This document shows, one piece after another, positions 55,501-63,000 of a stretch of 64,000 bases of DNA. Source of the stretch: Treponema_B putidum (GTDB lineage: Bacteria > Spirochaetota > Spirochaetia > Treponematales > Treponemataceae). The DNA lies in the NCBI RefSeq assembly GCF_007830595.1, contig NZ_VLLD01000007.1; one strand, given 5' to 3'. The translations under genes were made by a program, and so were the position numbers. Every line of letters begins with the position of its first letter. The stretch's first letter is position 1. The notes below the pieces were generated by a model, which did no database searches, had not been told where the DNA came from, and worked only from the letters and a program-made list of their open reading frames with translations.

Positions 55501-58500
55501 CTAAAAACTAAAACAGGCAATGAACAAGAGTATACAACCTATTACACTTACGAGGACGGCTATTATAACAGAATAGAAAAAGAATTCTACGGCTTTAAAA
55601 CGGTAAGAAGTAAAAACGCCGTAGGTACGGTAACCGAAACGGAATATTATATCGACTCTTACTACCGCAAAGGCATGGTAAAGCGCGAAATAATAAAAAA
55701 CGGAAACAGAGTATACTCAATAAAAGAATATGAGATAGACACAGCTCCCCATGCGAGAATAAAAAAAGAAGTAAACACCGTACGGGAAGGCTACAGTGAA
55801 ATAAAAACTGAAAGCGAATACGAGTACGACAAATACGGCAACGTAACAAAACTCTATGACAAGGGAGACGTCACAAACACAAACGATGACATCATAGCAG
55901 AAATAACATACTGGAAAGGCGGAAACGGAGAAGCATACTTTAAAGCACACCCTGAAAAAATACAAGTCCTACACGGAAAGACCGGAACGCTCTTACGCAA
56001 AAGAGAAGGAAGCTATGATGCGAGAACGGGAGCCTTAACCGAACTAAAACAATACACATCCAATTCTTCATTCTTATTAAACCGTATAGAATGGACGGAT
56101 GAAGGAAACATAAAAGCGCTAACAGGCCCGACAGGAAAGCGAAGTGAATACAAATACCTTGACGGTATCTACCCGATTGAAATAAAAGAGATAAGCTCTA
56201 AAGGGGAAGCTCCTTACATAAGCGAAATAGAATGGGACAGCGTCTTAGGCGTAAAATTAAAAGAAACGGACAGCGCCGGGAACAGTATGAGTTATAAATA
56301 TGACAACTTTGGGCGAGTAACCGAGGTGAGAAGTCCCTACGATTATGAAAGAGATAAAAACAACGGAAAAATAATCAAAGCCGGAGAAACCCCTTACGCA
56401 AAATATGAATATCACACACCGGCCGATTCCTTTTGGTACACCGTAACCGAAAACAAAATAAGCACCGAAGCAAAAGACAGCGCCGTAATGAAAACAATAG
56501 TAATTCACGACGGTCTGGGACGCATAAACTACACAGCCAAAGAAGGAGAAGTGTACATCGACGGAACGAACGACCAAACCCAAACGGGCTGGAACATCTC
56601 AAGTGCAATATACTACGACAAGGCAGGACGAAAGACGGAAGAAGGAATGCCCTTCTTTTACGGAGGGAACTTAGAAAGCGATTTAAAAAACGCATTATCG
56701 TATCAGGCAGTAGAACAGTTTTATGAGCTTAACGATTTTACAACGATAAGAAACGGAACAAAATATGAGTATGACGATATAGACCGAAACATATTAACGG
56801 TTTTACCAGACGGGCACACACAAAAAAACGAATACTCGATAAACTCTTCGCTTCAAATAACAAAGGCAATAGACCCGTTAGAGAACATAAGCATAAGTAA
56901 AAAAGACGCACGGGGAAACATACGGGAAGTAGAACGGCTTGATAAAAACAATAGTTTATTAACCAAAGCCCGATATGAATACTCTGTATTAGGAGAAATG
57001 CTGCGAGCATACGACGCAAACGAAAACCTTTTATCGGTAACGTATGACCTACTTGGAAGAAGAACATCGATAGAAAGCAAGGACACCGGCAAAAAAGAAT
57101 GGATATACGATGAGAAAGGAAGGCTTTACGCAGAAACGGATTCGGTATTAAAAAACAAAGCTGCCGAAATACGGTACGAATACGACGGCTTTGACCGCAT
57201 AGTAAAGACAGATTATCCTTTTAGCCAAGACATAGAATACACATACGGAGCGCCCGGACAAAAAGGAGCGGGACAAATAGTCTATAAAAAAGATGAAACG
57301 GGAGAAACAAGATACAAGTACGGTGAATTAAACGAGGTAATAAAAGAGAGTAGAACAATAAACCGCTATGGAGCTGGAAGCAATCCTGAAACCGCCTCTT
57401 TTGAATACCGCTCGGACTACCTTGGCCGAATGCAGAGTATGAAATACCCTGACGAAGAAACCATAACCTACACCTATGATAAAGGCGGACAATTAAAGGG
57501 AGTGAGCGGTGTAAAAACCTCATCAAAAGGAACGGCAGAATATTCTTATGTAAACAAAATACTGTATGATGAACACGCACAAAGAGTATATATAAAGTAT
57601 GGAAACGGCGTAGAAACACGGTACAAATATGATGAAAAACGAAGATGGCTTGATACAATAGAAACCAAAAACGTACAAACCCAAGACATTTTTCAAAAGA
57701 TAAAATATAATTTTGATGCGGTCGGAAATGTCCTCGGTTATAATAACGACGCAACTACCTACGAAACACAACAAACATATTCTTATGATAACCTGTACCA
57801 GCTGATAAGCGTAGAAGGAACAAGCAACCAATACAAGGGTAAAAAAAGCTTCGGCATGACACCCGTAAGCATTGCAAAATATAAACAAACCTTTGCCTTT
57901 GACGCCATAGGCAACATGACCAATAAGCTAAGTACTACCAACATACCCGGTTCCCAAGGGAACTCTTATCCCAAAGCAGAGCTTGACTACTCGCTTCAAT
58001 ACGAGTACGACCCTGCCTATGCACACCGTTTAATTCATGCAGGCACCCGCTATTACCGCTACGACGCCAACGGCAACATAACGGCAGAAAAAGACGGACC
58101 ATTCACAGATGAAGAAGAATTTACCTTTACATACTCATATTTTGAAAATGAAGATGTCTACGGCACCGATTACGGCTTCGGCCTTGACGCCCCCAAAGAA
58201 ACCGAGCAGGCAAACCCGCAAGACCTATTTGCTTACAGGCGCAACTACACCTGGAACGAGCGTAACTTATTAACAAAATCAAGTGACCGCAACTTTACCG
58301 TGCACTACCGCTACGGCGAAGACGGCCAAAGAGCACTTAAGTATACCGATGAAGGCCGAAGCGAAACCTTATACTTCAATAATTTCTTTACAATACACAT
58401 ACCAACGCAAGACCAAAATAACCCGCAAGGCTTACGAGTGCACAAGCATATCTTTGTAGGTAACAGCCGCCTTGTAACGGCAATGACACATACCGATAAC

Positions 58501-59442
58501 AGTGGCGACAACGAAGAGCAAAAAGCAAAGCGGTATTATTACCACTCAGATCACCTCGGCAGTGCACAATTTGTAACCGACTGGAAAGGCAGACAGTACG
58601 AACATATAGAGTACACACCATACGGCGAGCTCTGGATAGAAGAAACTGCACCGGGAATAGACAAACTGCCGTTTAGGTTTACGGGGAAAGAGCTGGATGA
58701 AGAAACGGGGCTGTATTATTATGGAGCACGGTATCTTGATCCGAAGTATTCAAGATGGTTGAGTGGGGATCCGGCGTTAAATGACTACATGGCATGCTCT
58801 TCTGTTGGTGAAGGTGGTATATATAATACGATAAACTTTAATGTATACCATTATGGCGGAAATAACCCGGTTAAGTATATAGATCCTACGGGAGAAGATC
58901 ATATCGCTGGTAATCAATATACTGGAGGTACATTAGATTGGTACTTCAAAATGCAAAATTTGAATCAATCTAATAATAAACCTTCTGCTGATCAAGATTT
59001 ACTTGAAAATAGAGTTATCATGGGAACAAATAATATCCCTCAATATGGTCCATGTTATGTAATGGCTTTATTTGGTGTAGCACAAACTAGAGTTGGAAAA
59101 AATATGACACCTGAACAAGTAACTACAGGAATTGGTTATCTTATTGAAAATAAGATTATTGGTATGGAAAAAGATAAGGAATACTATGTGATGGATTCTG
59201 TAGCTATAATCAATTATGCATTAGATATATTAGGAAGTGATGAAAGGGCATTAGTATTAGAATCTAAAGAGGGTGCTGATGCTTCTGTTGTAAAAACTAA
59301 TAATAATAGTTATGGATATAGCCATTTTGGAGAAGGTGATGCAGAAGGGAAATTATTATGGGATCCATTAGGCGAGGATACCATAACCCAAATAGATGAT
59401 ATTAAATATTTCCAGTTTCAACCAAAGGAGATTCAAGAATGA
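49591..59442 (+). CDS. Giant Sec-exported ZU5-SpvB-FG-GAP-RHS polymorphic toxin with papain-like tip
   Basis: The 3283 residues start with a signal peptide (SIILFIVYMTVGVLPLNLYA). Next comes a ZU5-like domain (GGIIEGDGVIFEVPKGALE at about 49-67) and an SpvB-type region (LQLPGGVRGFTPELAVSYSS at about 224-245, GVLGKGFSLSGIESIS). FG-GAP/VCBS calcium-type motifs with I-N-G-D-G cores lie at about residues 551, 640, 1553, 1652 and 1899. Between 690 and 1460 is a long charged insertion. RHS/YD repeats run from about 1990 to 3048, ending in the Rhs core mark DPKYSRWLSGDP. The end of the core, GGNNPVKYIDPTG (about 3087-3099), would be the autoproteolysis point. The tip (about 3100-3283) has YGPCYVMAL (C3155), YGYSHFGEGD (H3245) and LLWDP (D3258), a papain/C39-like Cys-His-Asp order. 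The architecture resembles TcB-TcC cocoons. The N-terminal part has A/G-rich codon use unlike the RHS core. Confidence 0.88.
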   Translation: MKKIMEGIKEKGISIILFIVYMTVGVLPLNLYAEGESGERIKINNSILLASKVIGKEGGIIEGDGVIFEVPKGALEKEVEIKISRLIRVEEGEVKNVTAGLGGYRFEPSGIKFKKECLIKMAYDERIEEEYAQEIYTYYYNKRKKAWEALKRKGVDVEKKVIESYTNHFTDMINGTLSLPESPGPVNINLNSIKELKAADAVGGIERIEGLKGVSEGSASFNMKLQLPGGVRGFTPELAVSYSSGSGYGVLGKGFSLSGIESISIDTRLGLPEYDGKDTYIINGIRVKYEGGGWKEERKQSYAAIKNEWAEGRGSENYFEIREKEGRVKIYGKRNWSGGSEGRKYLYYLDEIRDSFGNVIEYNYENGKSVEGEEVVLKEIVYGKERERRIKIEYEGRGDVRVEGRGKYLKKESKRIREIKTEVKGEEVKTYKFNYKDNAFLESLLDSIEVTGRGREEGVYAYRFEYEDAGKYEDGSIRVFGETERWYKGSGILDKNTGGIRVTSGNSKGANISGSGGIGVGDLTGKYDGRITVGGGGSKSSGNSVSEQLYLDINGDGRPDAVSQCRGGFLVSLNTGNGFGPAEKWDADIEGIEKEVSDSTGTSLNVYGGIGTPDGVPSPGFTYSRAKQDTITKLKTSFSDINGDGFIDIVIEGAGYYLKNTGKRFVRTEFENIDRLKIAEIKLDKAAAKEYNDSFYQQNPFRNWIGRYNGKIEIETEGRFDDGESNYDEIRFQIYKGNKKISNKIINEGNRYSHSINEDSIKGRGNLYFVPYGECKKSGQRIKWNVKVRYKSIEPFSDMENVVLWRVDRESILKDTELEILRRKEYEDEYTWQYVVKDDWQEILNEGINKDNVEKTKAAYYLIKNGYFVPKYIHKEDMDLILQAAGYEGDDKQKELKKLLISMYTYEITSEKYILHDKDVLLYKFKDWPGRNPIDKEIKLRNVFKNIDVQTLEKILRYKNKYIRGLEENIYPNKGLFTGDTWEIKGKEKRREVKFKGIGYIDTNGDIYLDKIGNKFLILKNRKIFLEEEEFGEVIAVEESYRQKRIKTKINSNKVVLSYELDNYQPKAFKLSYEEFMKVWKENKGYVSYTLDNEKWKKINKGLYLKIEKMAEKLEGEEGKLFIGSVYKISEEGNHYNIKEEISEEEKERLNKILIEYGLSIFIRERKYEYDDIEKIYNLKDIEALNLLTKEELLALEGEAYTHALLKYNKLKDDEQNIGLGRYDVIKTYLKYDKNNEYQVMDYKGEYPYIRLPIFENGILKSKNIFIETWDSAKDFSNNQLSEEVIKYTEAEKRKYKELQEVEENGEKIIKEVEVEKIINIDTKCGVKEFLSGGNKQWYYGVWIKDQNYEENAFSEEKLKRIAYESSNAINKDINDMEANKDNISKNLNGKEIPLYYPIRKNEEFILSDGQKITPIKKEAESKVDIDEQYYIGNVSESLSESGDSLQRYCPYIKEDLIFINRSGGSVYYTIPGIKPSNLSGISIRRSVNKSKEHSYSPSLNYTKVFDSIKVQEIKKLMNGIADEMEKIQETSISGDISRSTSQGETYVDILLSDVNGDGKADIIQKEGQNIKVSLGDGKGFEKEYYIQDLSKIIETSDKITSTGGGVSGGGVNKKVYSSKGKLLYSTIVNPISTGANLSKSKGSGVDETSFMDINGDGLPDSVRKEGSYLNCGDKVCFAGDNILKVNLGKTETHTVSGVLNLSTSLSNTYANEGVKTDTVSANLSGSLSYSGSYTDTKRQFVNLRGHLPDMMSLSNKNNAAVITVNTGGKIEKEMTINLPEWDLSSEDKAKLFFVSDANLGVAFLKNIPGLGKYLNSGFDSAVLSDGLALNPLSAFLIKKINCLNMSSTVNFGAGTNGGVSGNVLIPLTGYSLNLSFSAGAGVNASGRVSGVNVSMLDIDGDGLADRVLRIPGSNGAVYVQRNLLGKVGLLKKIKLPQGGSYELKYERVGNTAALPQCKYVLSEVTARSGLKTKTGNEQEYTTYYTYEDGYYNRIEKEFYGFKTVRSKNAVGTVTETEYYIDSYYRKGMVKREIIKNGNRVYSIKEYEIDTAPHARIKKEVNTVREGYSEIKTESEYEYDKYGNVTKLYDKGDVTNTNDDIIAEITYWKGGNGEAYFKAHPEKIQVLHGKTGTLLRKREGSYDARTGALTELKQYTSNSSFLLNRIEWTDEGNIKALTGPTGKRSEYKYLDGIYPIEIKEISSKGEAPYISEIEWDSVLGVKLKETDSAGNSMSYKYDNFGRVTEVRSPYDYERDKNNGKIIKAGETPYAKYEYHTPADSFWYTVTENKISTEAKDSAVMKTIVIHDGLGRINYTAKEGEVYIDGTNDQTQTGWNISSAIYYDKAGRKTEEGMPFFYGGNLESDLKNALSYQAVEQFYELNDFTTIRNGTKYEYDDIDRNILTVLPDGHTQKNEYSINSSLQITKAIDPLENISISKKDARGNIREVERLDKNNSLLTKARYEYSVLGEMLRAYDANENLLSVTYDLLGRRTSIESKDTGKKEWIYDEKGRLYAETDSVLKNKAAEIRYEYDGFDRIVKTDYPFSQDIEYTYGAPGQKGAGQIVYKKDETGETRYKYGELNEVIKESRTINRYGAGSNPETASFEYRSDYLGRMQSMKYPDEETITYTYDKGGQLKGVSGVKTSSKGTAEYSYVNKILYDEHAQRVYIKYGNGVETRYKYDEKRRWLDTIETKNVQTQDIFQKIKYNFDAVGNVLGYNNDATTYETQQTYSYDNLYQLISVEGTSNQYKGKKSFGMTPVSIAKYKQTFAFDAIGNMTNKLSTTNIPGSQGNSYPKAELDYSLQYEYDPAYAHRLIHAGTRYYRYDANGNITAEKDGPFTDEEEFTFTYSYFENEDVYGTDYGFGLDAPKETEQANPQDLFAYRRNYTWNERNLLTKSSDRNFTVHYRYGEDGQRALKYTDEGRSETLYFNNFFTIHIPTQDQNNPQGLRVHKHIFVGNSRLVTAMTHTDNSGDNEEQKAKRYYYHSDHLGSAQFVTDWKGRQYEHIEYTPYGELWIEETAPGIDKLPFRFTGKELDEETGLYYYGARYLDPKYSRWLSGDPALNDYMACSSVGEGGIYNTINFNVYHYGGNNPVKYIDPTGEDHIAGNQYTGGTLDWYFKMQNLNQSNNKPSADQDLLENRVIMGTNNIPQYGPCYVMALFGVAQTRVGKNMTPEQVTTGIGYLIENKIIGMEKDKEYYVMDSVAIINYALDILGSDERALVLESKEGADASVVKTNNNSYGYSHFGEGDAEGKLLWDPLGEDTITQIDDIKYFQFQPKEIQE
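55694..58790 (+). repeat. RHS core repeat, copy A
   Basis: About 3.1 kb of RHS coding sequence that recurs, with scattered differences, at 60518-63613. The two copies encode nearly the same protein, and both continue shorter homology to the DPxG mark (about 58893 and 63753), after which the tips differ completely. Confidence 0.9.
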
Positions 59443-60077
59443 AAAAAAATATTGTAAGTTTTTTGTTTATATGTTTTATTGTTTTTACTGTATATTGTGA
59501 AAATTTTTCATATATAAACTATGCAAATAATTACAATGTTTCAGAATATGATATTAGAAATATTTTAGGGATATATATGGAAAAAGACCGTGAAGGTTTT
59601 TTATTTTGGGTAGAGAGTAAATTTTCTTGGGGTCTTGGTATTACGGATACATTTAGAACTTCTATTCAAATTGATATTTATGATGATGAATTTTTATATG
59701 TATTGGATATGATTGACAAGTATAAAGTGTTGGAAATTATAAAAATATCTCATAATAATTACAAGCTGAATACAAGGTATATAGGAGAAGTAGCTAATAA
59801 TGCAACGATTGATGTATGTTTTGAACTTTATTTCTTAGATATTGAAACATTAACAATGAGTTATGTTACACCTTTAGTTGAGTACAGAAATAGAACTCTT
59901 CCTTTACATATTATAAAACTTTCAGGACCTCTTATAAAACACAGGCCTCTTGCCGGTAATTATGTAGTTGCGGTAACTCCATACGCGAAAGATGGTCGAG
60001 TTTATGATTCATTTGAAGCTTTGAATAAGGGAGAAAAGGAATATGTCCAAAAAAAAATGAAAGAAAAGAAAAAGTAA
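59439..60077 (+). CDS. Exported candidate immunity protein for the RHS tip
   Basis: The 212-residue protein overlaps the giant's stop by 4 bases (ATGA), the usual toxin-immunity arrangement. It has a signal peptide (MKKNIVSFLFICFIVFTVYC) and an otherwise unremarkable beta-rich mature part (YIGEVANNATIDVCFELYFL, LKPL-like LIKHRPLAGNYVVAVTPYAK). A Lys-rich tail closes it. A periplasmic or membrane location would fit a tip that acts before reaching the cytoplasm. No family is recognised; the role is inferred from position. Confidence 0.55.
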   Translation: MKKNIVSFLFICFIVFTVYCENFSYINYANNYNVSEYDIRNILGIYMEKDREGFLFWVESKFSWGLGITDTFRTSIQIDIYDDEFLYVLDMIDKYKVLEIIKISHNNYKLNTRYIGEVANNATIDVCFELYFLDIETLTMSYVTPLVEYRNRTLPLHIIKLSGPLIKHRPLAGNYVVAVTPYAKDGRVYDSFEALNKGEKEYVQKKMKEKKK

Positions 60078-60080
60078 TAT

Positions 60081-63000
60081 ATGAAAACAAAACTTTGTAT
60101 TTATTCACAATCTAACTATCTCTCTCGGACAGCGATTGAAGCGGAAATCCTTTTTGCGGTGTGTTTAAGCAAATGCGGTTTTTGGAGCATCAGCGTAAAA
60201 ACACCGCCTGAAAAAAGCCCATGCAGCAAAAAGATTGGAGCGGAAAGCGCGGTGCTGACACTTGTGTACTTTTACATAATTATGATAGTACACAAGTGTC
60301 AGCAGTCCGCCAAAAGAAAGTTATTATTAAATAAAAACAACTTATCGGAGGTTTTTCCGCTTACGGTAGGAAGCGGAAAAACAATGGCTTTTGAAAATAG
60401 GCGAGGTAAGTACAAGGAGTTAGGCAAAAAAGTACCGCAGGCGTATCGGGTATACGTCGAGGAAACTTTTTTGCCGTGCGACGCAGTAATTGCCCGCATA
60501 TTTTCAAAAGAGACGGTAAAAAACGGAAACCGAGTATACTCAATAAAAGAATATGAGATAGACACAGCTCCGCATGCGAGAATAAAAAAAGAAGTAAACA
60601 CCGTACGGGAAGGGTACAGTGAAATAAAAACCGAAAGCGAATATGAATACGACAAATACGGCAACGTAACAAAACTCTATGATAAGGGAGACGTAACAAA
60701 CACAAACGACGACATAATAGCAGAAATAAATTACTGGAAAGGCGGAAGTGAAGGACAATACTTTAAAGCACACCCTGAAAAAATACAAGTCCTACACGGA
60801 AAGACCGGAACGCTCTTACGAAAAAGAGAAGGAGCATACGACAGTAGAACCGGTGCTTTAATAGAACTAAAACAATACACAACACAGTCGGCGTATCTAT
60901 TACACCGCATAGAATGGACGGATGAAGGAAACATAAAAGCGCTAACAGGCCCGACAGGAAAGCGAAGTGAATACAAATACCTTGACGGTATATACCCGAT
61001 TGAAATAAAAGAAATAAGCTCTAAAGGGGAAGCGCCTTACATAAGCGAAATAGAATGGGACAGCGTCTTAGGCGTAAAGCTAAAAGAAACCGATGCCGCA
61101 AACAACACCATGAGTTATAAATATGACAACTTTGGAAGAGTAACCGAGGTGAGAAGTCCCTACGATTATGAAAGAGATAAAAACAACGGAAAAATAATCA
61201 AAGCCGGAGAAACCCCTTATGCACGATACGAATATCACACGCCGGCCGATTCCTTTTGGTACACCGTAACCGAAAACAAAATAAGCACCGAAGCAAAAGA
61301 CAGCGGTGTAATGAAAACAATAGTAACCCACGATGGGTTAGGGCGCATAAGCTACACAGCAAAAGAAGGAGAAGTGTACATCGACGGAACAGAGAACACA
61401 ACCCAAACGGGCTGGAACATCTCAAGTGTAATCAACTACGACAAGGCCGGACGAAAGACGGAAGAAGGAATGCCCTTCTTTTACGGAGGGAACTTAGAAA
61501 GCGATTTAAAAAACGCCTTATCGTATCAGGCAATAGAACAGTTTTATGAATTAAATAATTTTACAACGATAAGAAACGGAACAACATACGAATATGACGA
61601 TATAGATAGGAACATTCTAACCACGCTTCCAGACGACTACACACAAAAGAATGAATATTCAATAGAGGCGGCTTTACACATAACAAAGGCAATAGACCCG
61701 TTAGAAAACATAAGCATAAGTAAAAAAGACGCGAGAGGAAACATAAAAGAAGTAGAGCGGCTTGATAAAAACAATAACCTCCTTACAAAAGCCCGATACG
61801 AATATTCTGTTCTCGGAGAAATGCTGCGAGCATACGACGCAAACGAAAACCTTTTATCGGTAACGTATGACCTACTTGGAAGAAGAACGGCGCTTGAAAG
61901 CAAGGACACAGGAAAAAAAGAATGGATCTACGACGAAAAGGGAAGATTGCAAGCAGAAACGGATTCGGTATTAAAAAACAAAGCTGCCGAAATAAGATAT
62001 GAATACGACGGACTAGACAGAATCATAAAGACAGACTATCCTTTTAGCCGGGACATAGAATATAAATACGGAGCGCCGGGACAAAATGGAGCGGGACAAA
62101 TAGTCTACAAAAAAGATGAGACGGGAGAAACAAGATATAAGTACGGCTCTTTAAATGAAGTAATAAAAGAAACAAGAACGATAAACCGCTATGGAGCGGG
62201 AACTAATCCTGAAACTGCAAGCTTTGAATACCGCTCGGACTACCTCGGCAGAATGCAAAGTATGAAATACCCCGACGGAGAAACCATAACCTACACCTAC
62301 GATAAAGGCGGACAGCTCAAGGGAGTGAGCGGCGTAAAGACCTCGTCAAAAGGAACGGCCGAATACTCTTACGTAGATAAAATCATTTATGATGAACACG
62401 CGCAAAGAGTCTACATAAAATACGGAAACGGCGTAGAAACAAGATACAAGTACGATGAAAAAAGAAGATGGCTTGACTCGATAGAAACCAAAAATAACCA
62501 AACCCAAGACGTCTTTCAAAAAATAAAATATAATTTTGATGCGGTCGGAAACGTATTAGGCTATGCAAATGATGCAACTACCTACGAAACACAACAAACA
62601 TATTCTTATGACAACTTGTATCAGCTTATAGGTGTAGAAGGAACAAGCAACCAATACAAGGGTAAAAAGAGCTTCGGTATGACACCTGTAAGCATTGCAA
62701 AGTATAGACAAACCTTTGCCTTTGACGCCATAGGCAACATGACCAATAAGCTAAGTACTACCAACATACCCGGTTCACAAGGGAACTCTTATCCAAAAGC
62801 TGAACTTGACTACTCGCTTCAATACGAGTATGACCCTGCCTATGCACACAGGTTAATAAGAGCCGGAAACCGCTACTATCGATACGACGCGAACGGCAAC
62901 ATAACGGCGGAAAAAGACGGACCATTCACAGATGAAGAAGAGTTTGCATTTACCTACTCCTATTTTGAAAATGAAGACGTCTACGGCACCGATTACGGCT

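Noticed and set aside
56257..57888. Several long minus-strand reading frames opposite the RHS core
   Set aside because: They are antisense shadows of the YD repeats, with no ribosome sites and compositions rich in Phe, Leu, Cys and Arg; the same frames appear again opposite copy B.
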